Positions 39,207 through 47,539 of a stretch of DNA of 64,000 nt are shown here, piece after piece. Within the stretch, counting starts at the first letter, position 1. Each line of letters starts with the position of its first letter. Position numbers and translations under genes: made by a program. The notes under the pieces are model-generated. The model saw only the letters and a list, made by a program, of their open reading frames with translations. It searched no databases and was not told the DNA's origin. This DNA comes from Cytobacillus oceanisediminis 2691 (lineage in GTDB: Bacteria; Bacillota; Bacilli; Bacillales; Cytobacillaceae): NCBI RefSeq assembly GCF_000294775.2, contig NZ_CP015506.1:4005501-4069500 (forward strand). Direction: 5' to 3'.

Positions 39207-40237
39207 TAAAATCCCTCCAATAGATGAAACATAGGCAGCAGAACTGCCAAATACATTGACACTATTAAAAAACCGATAAACATGTATAAAACAGGCTGAA
39301 TCATTTTAAGAAGTTTTTCTGTCTTTTCCTCCAATTTATTTAGGCAATGCCTGCTGAAAAAAGATAATTCCTGGTCCAGCCTGCCATTTTTTTGACCATG
39401 TCTGATAATATTGGCCAGCTCCCTTTCAAAAAAAGGATAACTAATTAGTATATCCTCAAGCTTATTCCCCTCACGGAGTTTGATTTTCACGGCTTCACCA
39501 AGGGCGCTGTAAAAAGGCTGCTTATCATTTTTTTCAAAAAGACTAAGCGCCTCATGTGTGGATAGGCCGCCGTTTAAGAGGTGACTGAGCTGTACAGCAA
39601 AGAAATGGGTGTAGTAAAGACGAAGAAAATGGCCTCCAGCAGGAATTTTTACTATGACCATCTTTTGCTGGATAGGGGAAAGGTTTCTGAATCTAAAAAA
39701 ATAGTATATAAGTAAAGTGACTAAACCGAAGAGTACAATCAGAATGAATAATGGGAGAAGGTCCCCAAACAAATAAACGGCTTTTGTGAAGAAATTAGGC
39801 TTAAGGTGCATGGAAACGAATAAGGAAGAGAAACGGGGCAGCAGGACTTTATCAACGAAAACAAATAGGAATGCGGTAATGAACATCAGGAAAATAGGAT
39901 AGGTCATCAGTTTTTGCAATTTTTGAATGTCCCTTCCTTTTCTCAGCACCATTTCGCTTCCTTCAAGAAATGCAGAAGCAAGGCCGCCATGCTGTTCGGC
40001 AAAAAACACATAGCCGATCAGATTATTATTAAAGTTCATGTTTGCAAGGATTTGATAAAAAGGAAATCCTTCTTTCAATTGAGAGAGGCACTGACTAATT
40101 TCATGTTTTCGTTTTGGCGGCAGCTGATGCATCATTGATTCCAGTGCCTCAGATAAGGGGTACCCTCTGGACAGCAGTTCACCAGTATTTTTCAGAAACA
40201 AGCCCTGTTCTTGAATGGTCCATTTATGTTTCCGCAT
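39206..40237 (-). CDS. comGB: Competence pilus assembly membrane protein ComGB
   Basis: GspF/PilC-family platform protein, 343 residues. Three hydrophobic segments are visible (~residues 110-128, 155-180 and 315-340), with the GspF repeat motifs FYQILANMNF...FFAEQHGGLASAF and ELANIIRHGQKNGRLDQEL. It looks intact. It overlaps the truncated comGA by 14 bp. Confidence 0.95.
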   Translation of the reverse strand: MRKHKWTIQEQGLFLKNTGELLSRGYPLSEALESMMHQLPPKRKHEISQCLSQLKEGFPFYQILANMNFNNNLIGYVFFAEQHGGLASAFLEGSEMVLRKGRDIQKLQKLMTYPIFLMFITAFLFVFVDKVLLPRFSSLFVSMHLKPNFFTKAVYLFGDLLPLFILIVLFGLVTLLIYYFFRFRNLSPIQQKMVIVKIPAGGHFLRLYYTHFFAVQLSHLLNGGLSTHEALSLFEKNDKQPFYSALGEAVKIKLREGNKLEDILISYPFFERELANIIRHGQKNGRLDQELSFFSRHCLNKLEEKTEKLLKMIQPVLYMFIGFLIVSMYLAVLLPMFHLLEGF

Positions 40238-40546
40238 TATCGTGCACCCACCTGCTGTACTCAGTTTCCTTTATATATCCAAGAGCAATCCCTTTAGTTA
40301 TTACCTCTTTAAGTGTGCGATACTTAACAAGGCTTCTTTCGCCTCTCGCCTTCTTTATGGAGGCATTAAGCGCTCTTCCTGCAAGAAGCTCAAACACACT
40401 TGCCCTTTTCCACCTGCCGTATCCATAGCAGAATGGAGAACATTCCCCTTCACAATAAGGGCAATTCAATTCGACAAGGCGCTGAGCCGTGACAGCCACT
40501 AGTGTCTGCTCAATTTCCATCATATTCACCCCAAACTCAGCTAAAC
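40224..40546 (-). pseudogene. comGA: comGA, 3' remnant (island-disrupted)
   Basis: The C-terminal ~107 codons of the competence traffic ATPase ComGA remain: LAEFGVNMMEIEQTLVAV, TAQRLVELNCPYC, RRAS-like KRASVFELLAGRAL and KGIALGYIKETEYSRWVHD. Full-length homologues have roughly 350 residues, with Walker A and B boxes in the missing part. The reading frame continues for 18 codons across the junction, but this stretch (from MMYQGFVLLG) is element DNA, not ComGA. The ComK-driven comG promoter upstream is also lost. Confidence 0.9.
40542..40546. repeat. Predicted 5-bp target-site duplication (TAAAC)
   Basis: The five bases of comGA directly before the transposon-like terminus. Tn7-type insertion makes a 5-bp duplication, so the same five bases should flank the other end, outside this window. 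Inference only. Confidence 0.35.
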
Positions 40547-40721
40547 TGTAACTTTTCACAAAACTTGAGACACCTAATAAGACAAACCCTTGATACATCA
40601 ACCTCCAAATTCATAAAACCTGAGACAGCATTTCACTATATTTGAGATAGGATGATTTTCTTTCATAAAACTTGAGATAGAGAGAAGTACTTCTATCTCA
40701 ACTATCAGGAAAGCTGAGATA
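40547..40721. mobile_element. Tn7-like transposon end (island left end)
   Basis: Begins with 5'-TGTAACTT, then five direct copies of an 18-bp motif close to TTCATAAAACTTGAGATA: 40555-40572, 40610-40627, 40632-40649, 40662-40679 and a weaker one at 40704-40721. An inverted partial copy (TATCTCAA) lies near 40694. An 8-bp TGT terminus followed directly by a first site, and several spaced sites over ~150 bp, is the layout of TnsB-binding ends in Tn7-type elements. The transposase genes are not in the window. The element runs from here past 64000. Confidence 0.7.
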
Positions 40722-40869
40722 GGAATAAACTTGGGTGTTTTCAAATCCGACACTCTGTCAACTTCCTTCTTTGAACTTTTTCCATAATAATACAGATTTC
40801 TTCAAAATAGGTTCTAAAAGCTTGTCCTAAACCCATATAAATTATGTATATAAGTTATGGGAGGCATTT

Positions 40870-41931
40870 ATGAAATCAATACCTGTAATTATCATTACAT
40901 TTCTTATTCTAGTTCTTTGTGTCCCTTCTCTAATCGTAATTGCTTTTGGTACGGATGAAACATATCCCCAAAATAAAACATCTGAACTTCCCAAATCTAC
41001 AAGTCCAACTATATTGTCACAAAATAATACAGGTGAAAATCCAATAAATGATACAAAAAGTAATACAGAAAACATTACTGTGTCTGTATTTAGAATGAAT
41101 AATAAGGAAATAGAAAACGTGAACTTAGATGAATATTTAATAGGAGTTTTAGCATCAGAGATGCCCGCAAATTACGAATTGGATGCCCTAAAAGCACAAG
41201 CTATTAGTGCAAGAACATATATTATGAAGTTTTTAATGAATGAAAATAAAAGTGACATGCCACAAGGAGCAGATATTACAGACTCAACCCTACAACAAGT
41301 CTATAAAAATCAGGATGAATTGAAAGAAATGTGGAAGAACGATAATTATGAAAAGAATATTAAAAAAATCACTCAGGCTGTTAAAGAAACTCAAGGACTG
41401 GTAATGACTTACAATGATAAGCTTATTGATGCCTCTTTCTTTGCTATAAGCAATGGGTATACGGAGAATTCTGAGGACTACTGGACAGCATCCCTTCCCT
41501 ATTTAAGAAGTGTCCCTAGTCCTTGGGACACAGCAGCTCCTGATTTTATTAAAACGAAAACATTTTCTTTTAATGAAGTTGAATCAAGTCTTGGAGTTAA
41601 AATGTCAAATGAGATTAATGTTGAAAGAACGTCCAGTGATAGAGTGTCCACAATTAATATTAGTGGAAAGAAACTTACCGGTGCCGAATTTAGGAATGCT
41701 TTAGGTTTAAGGTCGACGGATTTCAGCTTAAAAATTAAGGGGAATGAAATTCAAGTAACTACCAAGGGTTATGGACACGGGGTTGGAATGAGTCAATATG
41801 GGGCTAATAGTATGGCAACGGAAGGAAAGAACTTTAAGGAAATATTAGGATATTATTTTAAGGGAATTAAAGTTGAGGACATAAAATCGAACCAGGATTA
41901 CAATAAGCTGGTCGTAAGAAATGGAGACTAA
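40870..41931 (+). CDS. SpoIID/LytB-type peptidoglycan protein (paralogue)
   Basis: 353 residues with an N-terminal membrane anchor (IIITFLILVLCVPSLIVIAFG), a short linker, and a SpoIID domain. Conserved segments are NLDEYLIGVLASEMPANYELDALKAQAISARTY, the catalytic-region glutamate in the SEMP motif, SNGYTENSEDYW, and GHGVGMSQYGA. SpoIID is a lytic transglycosylase of engulfment. This copy is the first gene inside the island end, so it is likely a horizontally acquired paralogue. RBS GGGAGG precedes the ATG. Confidence 0.9.
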   Translation: MKSIPVIIITFLILVLCVPSLIVIAFGTDETYPQNKTSELPKSTSPTILSQNNTGENPINDTKSNTENITVSVFRMNNKEIENVNLDEYLIGVLASEMPANYELDALKAQAISARTYIMKFLMNENKSDMPQGADITDSTLQQVYKNQDELKEMWKNDNYEKNIKKITQAVKETQGLVMTYNDKLIDASFFAISNGYTENSEDYWTASLPYLRSVPSPWDTAAPDFIKTKTFSFNEVESSLGVKMSNEINVERTSSDRVSTINISGKKLTGAEFRNALGLRSTDFSLKIKGNEIQVTTKGYGHGVGMSQYGANSMATEGKNFKEILGYYFKGIKVEDIKSNQDYNKLVVRNGD

Positions 41932-41937
41932 TAAACG

Positions 41938-41957
41938 AAGCTGTCTTGTGACAGCTT
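41938..41957 (+). terminator. Terminator after the SpoIID paralogue
   Basis: Stem AAGCTGTC/GACAGCTT with TTGT loop, followed by TTCTTATTTT, 6 bp after the stop codon. Confidence 0.8.
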
Positions 41958-42059
41958 TTCTTATTTTGCTAACGGTGCAGTTTTCTTCAACAAGCATGGT
42001 GTTTTTAAGGTAAAATATAGGTATTATTTAAAAGTAAAACTGTTTTTGATAATAAGGAG

Positions 42060-42245
42060 TTGAAGAAAATTCCTAAGATTGCAATGGAGCGATGTTTTGC
42101 ATTAAGACTAATGGGTTATATTATTCTCCTGGTATTTGTTATTTTTAATGGTTTAGAAACAAAAAGTTTTATCGCACTATTGATAACGGCTTTATTCTTC
42201 ATAGGAAAACCTTGGTACAGTTATTTAAGAAAAGAACAAAAGTAA
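42060..42245 (+). CDS. Small membrane protein, unknown
   Basis: Up to 61 residues with two hydrophobic segments (LMGYIILLVFVIFNGL, FIALLITALFFIGKPWYSYL) and a basic C terminus. The start is uncertain: the TTG at 42060 directly abuts AAGGAG, while an ATG at 42084 has no good RBS. A terminator follows. I do not recognise the family. Confidence 0.5.
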   Translation: MKKIPKIAMERCFALRLMGYIILLVFVIFNGLETKSFIALLITALFFIGKPWYSYLRKEQK

Positions 42246-42583
42246 ATTTGTTGAGGTCATCGTTTTTGTATAATAGATAACGAATAACTTGCTTTTAATA
42301 AGGGGTTGCTGCGGCAGCTCTTTTTTTCGATTAACGGGATAGCATTCCTGTATAAAAAACAGTACAAAAGTTAAGGTTTGTGAAAGAATGTACTCAAACA
42401 ATAAGGCGCTTTAGTTCAATATGGACTCCGGATTTTATTAAAGAAAACTCGCCAATACTGTGACGAGTTTCTATATGCCAATTACAATGTCAAAACGACT
42501 GTCAATTCGTTACATTTTTTTAGGAAAGCACATCAAAACCGAAGCCTTTATGAAACGACCGATGCTTTTTTATGTGGTTCTGT
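42246..42583. other. Intergenic region with terminator, otherwise empty
   Basis: Contains the GC hairpin GTTGCTGC/GGCAGC followed by T7 (42305-42327), a terminator for the small gene before it. The rest is AT-rich with short plus-strand open frames lacking RBS. One perfect stem, AACTCG/CGAGTT near 42448, may be a terminator for the minus-strand gene at 42584. Confidence 0.5.
42305..42327 (+). terminator. Terminator after 42060-42245
   Basis: Short GC stem (GCTGC/GGCAGC, with GAGC/GTT flanks) followed by seven T. Confidence 0.65.
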
Positions 42584-43120
42584 TTATGGATTTACTGAGT
42601 TTGCTATCTCCACTAAAATTTCTGGTGTTACTTGGTCCGAAACAGCTTTATTAATGTTTAGAACATATTGCCAACCACTTTTTTCGAATACCAAAAGATT
42701 AAATCCTTTTGCCGCTGTGGTACTATAAGTGGCTTTACTTCCATCTCTAAGTTTGAAGGTTTGGTCAATATGCTCCTTCCAAATTGGTAAACCATACTTT
42801 ACTGGATAGACCCTAATCATATAGTGATTTTTCGGTTTATCTATATGGCGGTACTCAATTTCAAATACATCATTTATGTCACCATCCAAATCACTAAGCC
42901 TTCCGAAACTGTGTGTAAATTCAATTGGAGGTATTTTTATTGGCAAAGCTATTTCCTTCTTAAAGTGGTCTTTACTTTCTTGCAATGCAACATTAACTTC
43001 TTTGAAACCAACATCAAAAAGCGATTTTTGGAATTCTTCGCTTGTGTAGTTAGCTTTAGTTCCGTAAGACATTGAGTAGATTATCATAATACACAGAACG
43101 AAGATTTTTGATATCTTCAT
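42584..43120 (-). CDS. Secreted hypothetical protein
   Basis: About 178 residues from the ATG at 43120, which has AAGGACG upstream. It begins with a signal peptide (KISKIFVLCIMIIYSMSYG). The mature part is a mixed alpha/beta domain with IEYRHIDKPKNHYMIRVYP and GWQYVLNINK; it resembles small extracytoplasmic domains that read a membrane partner, but I cannot name a family. In-frame codons upstream of 43120 are not supported by an RBS. Confidence 0.65.
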   Translation of the reverse strand: MKISKIFVLCIMIIYSMSYGTKANYTSEEFQKSLFDVGFKEVNVALQESKDHFKKEIALPIKIPPIEFTHSFGRLSDLDGDINDVFEIEYRHIDKPKNHYMIRVYPVKYGLPIWKEHIDQTFKLRDGSKATYSTTAAKGFNLLVFEKSGWQYVLNINKAVSDQVTPEILVEIANSVNP

Positions 43121-43469
43121 AATGACCACGTCCTTGAGAGTTATTAGGAACATACTGAAGTTATTATCAGCAATAATTACATTAGATATTAAAAATCTTT
43201 TCACATAAGACAATAACTACAATACACTTGTTAAGCGTTTCCTAATTGTGCTGTTATTCAATCCTAATTCACCGATTAACATTGATATAACAATAAAAAA
43301 ATATCTCTCTATACTAAATGGTCTTTTAAATTATATTTAATGTTCCAACCCCTAAACGGAATTCTTATGCAAAATAACCCATTTATTATTTGATTTAAAG
43401 AAAGAGAAAGAGTAATTTTAATATTATGAATGCATATTCATGACGAAGTTCTTTCAAGGAGAGAGAAAG
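43121..43469. other. Intergenic region between divergent genes
   Basis: AT-rich, no gene seen. It must contain the promoters of the minus-strand secreted protein and the plus-strand RES gene. No operator was recognised. Confidence 0.4.
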
Positions 43470-44711
43470 TTGGAAAAATCAAAACTAGAGAAGAATAAAG
43501 TCCAAAAAAATTCAAAAATGAGTGAAATTCCAAAAGAAAATTTGTCCGCTGTTCCTGAAGTGAATAGTGTTCAAGAAAGACAAATAACTGAAACAAATAA
43601 AAAGGTAAGATATTCGCTGCCAGCTCAAGAAACCAATATGGTTCAACTTCATAGAGCTGCTAGAGAATGGAGCAGTACTATTACCCCTGCCCAACTTGAA
43701 ATGACTAGAGCAGCTTTGGAATTACAAAGGAATTTAAACCCTTCTATAAATGAATTAGCTCGTGCGGCAGCCGAACTTCATCAATCCTTGGAATCGCCTC
43801 TTTTTTCATTAGGCAAGATTGCTCTCGAATTTAAAACGTTCTACGGTAGCCAGGTTACTCAAGTGAGCAGGGCTGCTGAAGAGATAAGAAAAAGTTTAGA
43901 TTTTTCTCCAAAAACTGTATCTGATGTGTTCTTAAGACACTTAGAGAACCTTCCCTCCAATTACCAATTGGCAGTCATAGAGACTGGGGATGCCAAAGAT
44001 ACTATAGTTGAAGCCCAACCTGAAATGGTAGTAAAAAATGAAGTTACCCATGATGAAATTCCTTTATCAGAAATCCCTACAACTTTCGGTGTTTTAGACA
44101 TATTAGATAACTTGACAGAAGAAGAAGTGCTGATGTTTTATCAGCATTTATCTGTTTATCCGATGATGGGTCTTCAACATGAAGTCGGAAAGAAGATACT
44201 TAATGGTGTCCAGCAGGCACCATTAAAAACACTAGATGGACTCCCTATTAGAGTATACCGCGCACGTATAAGAGATGCAGGTAGGAAAACGCCATTTTCT
44301 ATTTTGGAAATGTTTGAAGCGCCATATGGTATAGCTAGCAATGGTCGATGGAATTTAACCGGACATGGAACATTGTATACTTGTGATACTCTAGAGGCAG
44401 CTATCCAAGAACTAGGTAGAAGTGATGAAATCATAGATGTTGTAGAATGGGATTTAAATCATCCTATTCAGTATCTTGACCTTACAGATAGAGAATGTCC
44501 TTTATTTAATTTTTGTCACTACCCTGCAAGTAAAAATCAAAGAGTAGAACCTGCGTACCTTGTTCCTAATTTTTTGGCACAATGTTGCCAAATGGCAGGA
44601 ATTGAAGCAATAAAATATAAGAGTGCTGCTTACAAGGGTGCAATCAATTATGTATTTTTTGAGCCTTCAAAAAAGTGGTTTGAACAAATAAATTTTTATC
44701 CAGATAAATAA
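43470..44711 (+). CDS. RES-domain protein with helical N-terminal repeats
   Basis: C-terminal RES domain (~residues 260-400): RVYRARIRDAGRKTPF, NGRWNLTGHGTLYTCDTLEAAIQEL, and a later IKYKSAAYKGAINYVFF supplying the arginine, glutamate and serine typical of RES. RES toxins degrade NAD+. The N-terminal ~210 residues are helical, with imperfect repeats of LxRAAxEL type (residues ~65-150), not the Xre/ParS antitoxin fold. The SD AAGGAG points to the TTG at 43470; an ATG ten codons upstream (43440) overlaps it. 413 residues. The PIN gene starts 42 bp downstream, so they form an operon. Confidence 0.8.
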   Translation: MEKSKLEKNKVQKNSKMSEIPKENLSAVPEVNSVQERQITETNKKVRYSLPAQETNMVQLHRAAREWSSTITPAQLEMTRAALELQRNLNPSINELARAAAELHQSLESPLFSLGKIALEFKTFYGSQVTQVSRAAEEIRKSLDFSPKTVSDVFLRHLENLPSNYQLAVIETGDAKDTIVEAQPEMVVKNEVTHDEIPLSEIPTTFGVLDILDNLTEEEVLMFYQHLSVYPMMGLQHEVGKKILNGVQQAPLKTLDGLPIRVYRARIRDAGRKTPFSILEMFEAPYGIASNGRWNLTGHGTLYTCDTLEAAIQELGRSDEIIDVVEWDLNHPIQYLDLTDRECPLFNFCHYPASKNQRVEPAYLVPNFLAQCCQMAGIEAIKYKSAAYKGAINYVFFEPSKKWFEQINFYPDK

Positions 44712-44752
44712 CTCTTTGGGGATTATGTTACCTTCAATAAAAGGAGAAACAA

Positions 44753-45985
44753 ATGAATATATTTTTGGACTCGAATGCTCTTTACAAAGACCCCTTTTTA
44801 AGAAAAGGGTTTAATAAAACCCTGAACAGAATGGCACGACATGAAGATGTTAAAATGTATATCAATCAAACAGTGTATAAAGAAGTCCTTAGAGGTCACA
44901 AAGATTTTCTAGAGAAAGAGCTTAATGCAGCAAACAATGCCCTAACCAAAATAAGCCCTTATTTAAATGAAGAAAAACAAAAATTTGTTATAAATGTGGA
45001 GCTTAATGAATTACTTGAAGACTTCGAAATCCAATTTAAAACTCTACAAGATGAAGGGAAACTCGAAATAATTAAGTATGATGCAGATGTTCTTGAACAT
45101 GTGGTTGATATGGACATGTACGATAAAAACCCCTTTATTAAGAAACAAGAAATTGAAAATAAAGGTGGAGATATTGTTCGTTTTAGCAAAAAAGAGGTAC
45201 GTGACGCTATTATTTGGTACTCATACCAAACTTTTATAAAGAAAAACGAATTAGAGAATTGTTACTTTATTTCAAACAATACAAAAGAATTTGGAGATGT
45301 TGGAGCTAATAAAACGGCAGAAACTGAACCATATACCTTACATCCAGAACTCGCCGAAGATACTAATCTGATTCTATATAAAACCATCAAAGGTTTCCTT
45401 GTACATAATGATGAACAAGTGAAAGAACTTTTTGAGGATATTAATACCCAAATTTCAGAGAGATTATATGAGATAGTAGAAGAGGAATTAGAAGAAGGAC
45501 TAGCGGCAGAATTAGTAACGAAATTCCTGACTGGCGAAATCTCCTCCTTCACGCAAGATTTTCTTCGTAATAAAGAACCAGAAAGGATACATCAAGATTA
45601 TTTTATCGGCGGTTATGTGGACCCTTCTATGGAAGGAGTAATTTCTGGTATACGTCTAAACGAATTAGAGGTATATGGTGATGAAATCACAGTAGCTGTT
45701 GATGTTGATGTTGAAATGGAAGTTGAAATTTATTTATATAACCCTGTTTGGGAAGATAGAGACGAGAAGTTTGAATATTACGGAACCGATACAGTCAAAG
45801 TGGAGGAAAGTATCGTTTTTGTTATACCCTTAGGAAATGCAACTGAAATTAACGAAGAGACATTTACTTTAAAACAGCACGTTTATGGAATCGAATTGAG
45901 CAATGTTAATATTGAAGTAATTGATTGGAAGAACATTGACCACACCGATATGTTCCCTGATGACTACTCCGAGGAAAATAATTAA
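44753..45985 (+). CDS. PIN-domain protein, partner of the RES protein
   Basis: N-terminal PIN-like nuclease domain (~residues 1-185): the strand-end aspartate in NIFLDSNALY (D6), glutamate in VYKEVLRGHKDF (E44), KEVRDAIIWYSY (D151) and the last strand CYFISNNTKEFGD. This fits the DUF4935 PIN branch, predicted ribonucleases. The C-terminal half is acidic and beta-rich (VYGDEITVAVDVDVEMEVEIYLY), of unknown role. 410 residues with RBS AAAAGGAG. Tight linkage to the RES gene suggests a two-protein module. Confidence 0.8.
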   Translation: MNIFLDSNALYKDPFLRKGFNKTLNRMARHEDVKMYINQTVYKEVLRGHKDFLEKELNAANNALTKISPYLNEEKQKFVINVELNELLEDFEIQFKTLQDEGKLEIIKYDADVLEHVVDMDMYDKNPFIKKQEIENKGGDIVRFSKKEVRDAIIWYSYQTFIKKNELENCYFISNNTKEFGDVGANKTAETEPYTLHPELAEDTNLILYKTIKGFLVHNDEQVKELFEDINTQISERLYEIVEEELEEGLAAELVTKFLTGEISSFTQDFLRNKEPERIHQDYFIGGYVDPSMEGVISGIRLNELEVYGDEITVAVDVDVEMEVEIYLYNPVWEDRDEKFEYYGTDTVKVEESIVFVIPLGNATEINEETFTLKQHVYGIELSNVNIEVIDWKNIDHTDMFPDDYSEENN

Positions 45986-46087
45986 TACCATTATCTAATA
46001 ATAGAAACTCCATTATAAAAAAAGCCAACCACTGAAATGCGGAAGACGACCAATTGCAGCAGGGTTTATCTCTGGTTCTACAATCGA

Positions 46088-46109
46088 AAAGCTCGCTTAT
46101 GCGAGCTTT
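46088..46109. terminator. Bidirectional terminator PIN gene/GNAT gene
   Basis: Stem AAAGCTCGC/GCGAGCTTT with TTAT loop. It overlaps the stop codon of the minus-strand GNAT gene and ends the plus-strand RES-PIN operon. Confidence 0.75.
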
Positions 46110-46593
46110 AAACTTTTAACACCATTCGTATTGTTTTCAAAATATGTCCATCGAATTCATCATCAAACTCTTTAACAACTTCAAAACCTTTGGCTTCATA
46201 AAAGGTCTTTCCGATTTTATTATCCTTTTCGACATTTATATAAATCTTATTTACACCTTCTAAATCTTTAATTCCCTTCTGTAACAATGCTGAACCTATA
46301 CCATTACCTTGTTGTTCTGGATAAAGATAAATAGCACCTAACTCAACTTTCCCATCTTCCCTTACCTGAGAGAAATTAGCAAATCCTACAACTCTACCTT
46401 CGATTTCAGCTACATAAAGAGTAGAGCGTCCTAACCGTTGCATCATCCTATCATCATTATATGCTGAGTTTAAGAACTTTTCTTGCACTTCAAGAGGAAT
46501 TATTCCTTCGTAAGTAGCATTCCACGTAGTTTTCGCTACTTCTTGTACTTGCTTTATATCTTCCTGTTCCATTTTACGAATTAAATATCCCAT
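46108..46593 (-). CDS. GNAT family N-acetyltransferase
   Basis: About 161 residues from the ATG at 46593, with GAGAGG upstream. GNAT core: IRKMEQEDIKQVQEVAKTTW, LYVAEIEGRVVGFANF, GKVELGAIYLYPEQQGNGIGSALLQKGI (acetyl-CoA loop QQGNGIG), and INVEKDNKIGKTFYEAKGF. Substrate unknown. Island cargo. Confidence 0.92.
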   Translation of the reverse strand: MGYLIRKMEQEDIKQVQEVAKTTWNATYEGIIPLEVQEKFLNSAYNDDRMMQRLGRSTLYVAEIEGRVVGFANFSQVREDGKVELGAIYLYPEQQGNGIGSALLQKGIKDLEGVNKIYINVEKDNKIGKTFYEAKGFEVVKEFDDEFDGHILKTIRMVLKV

Positions 46594-46638
46594 TCTTATC
46601 AGCCTCTCTATATGAAATTTAATTACAATAAATTCCAA

Positions 46639-46981
46639 ATATTATAACATTTTTTTCATAATACCAACTCGTTTTTCACTAAATTGTTCTTTTTCTTTTT
46701 TTATTCAAGCGTATTGGTAGATAACTATTCACTTTTATTTAATCAGTAGGAGTTTAGATATGCATATTAATTAGATTGCTATTAATTGTTGATTTATAAG
46801 CTATTGGAATAGAAACTAATTAGCAGTGGCAATTACAACAATAATTAGTGGGAGTCTGCCGCCCGTAGACAAAACTGTGCCAAAGAATGTGTTAATTTTT
46901 GTGTACAATAATTTATTCCTTAAAGCAGAAATAATTTGATAAGATTTAAATAGTTCTATAGAAAGATATGGGGGACAAAAA
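46639..46981. other. Intergenic region, nothing recognised
   Basis: AT-rich and non-coding between divergent genes. It should carry promoters for the GNAT gene and the gene at 46982. No repeat or RNA was recognised. Confidence 0.4.
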
Positions 46982-47374
46982 ATGAATAAATTTTATGTTG
47001 CATCAAGTTTTCAAAATGTAGAGACAGTTCGATTAGTTAGCGAACAGTTAAAAAATATGGGGTATGTTCAAACTTATGATTGGACAAAAAATAAAAGAGC
47101 AGCATCAATTGAAGATTTAAAAGAAATTGGTCAAGAAGAGAAAATAGCAGTAATGAAAGCAGATTTTTTAATAGTTGTACTACCGGCAGGTAAAGGGAGT
47201 CATATCGAACTAGGTATTGCTTTAGGTCAAAGCAAAAAGATATACCTTTACTCTCAAAACAATGATGTACATAATATTAACACAACTAGCACATTTTATC
47301 ATTTATCTGAAGTTGAAATAGTGACGGGAACTATTGACGATTTATTAAACAAAGTGACAAGCTCTAATAATTAA
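46982..47374 (+). CDS. Nucleoside 2-deoxyribosyltransferase-like protein
   Basis: 130 residues with the NDT-like Rossmannoid fold: KFYVASSFQNVETVRLVSEQL, MKADFLIVVLP, and the glutamate motif GSHIELGIALGQSKKIYLYS. Such proteins act on N-glycosidic bonds of nucleotides; some relatives take part in nucleotide signalling in defence. Substrate unknown. RBS GGGGGA upstream. Confidence 0.75.
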   Translation: MNKFYVASSFQNVETVRLVSEQLKNMGYVQTYDWTKNKRAASIEDLKEIGQEEKIAVMKADFLIVVLPAGKGSHIELGIALGQSKKIYLYSQNNDVHNINTTSTFYHLSEVEIVTGTIDDLLNKVTSSNN

Positions 47375-47502
47375 ACAAAAAAAGCAATGAAAACTTATAC
47401 TATCGGGTTCGGTTGTTGGGGAGAAATAGTCAAATAACACTTTAAAAACAGTATCAATTAACAACTATTTAGCAAAGGAAATAAGAATAAAAACAACATA
47501 TA

Positions 47503-47536
47503 AAAACGCTCAGGCATCAACTCTGAGCATTTTTTT
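47503..47536. terminator. Bidirectional terminator
   Basis: Stem GCTCAG/CTGAGC with A-rich left arm and T7 on the right. It can serve the plus-strand gene ending at 47374 and the minus-strand gene ending at 47540. Confidence 0.85.
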
Positions 47537-47539
47537 AAT

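Noticed and set aside
40547..40601. Native N-terminal residues of ComGA upstream of 40546
   Set aside because: The frame stays open for 18 codons past the junction, but the residues do not resemble ComGA and the DNA is the repeat-bearing element end.
40555..40721. CRISPR array
   Set aside because: The five repeats are short (18 bp), imperfect and irregularly spaced, and no cas genes are near. They fit transposase binding sites better.
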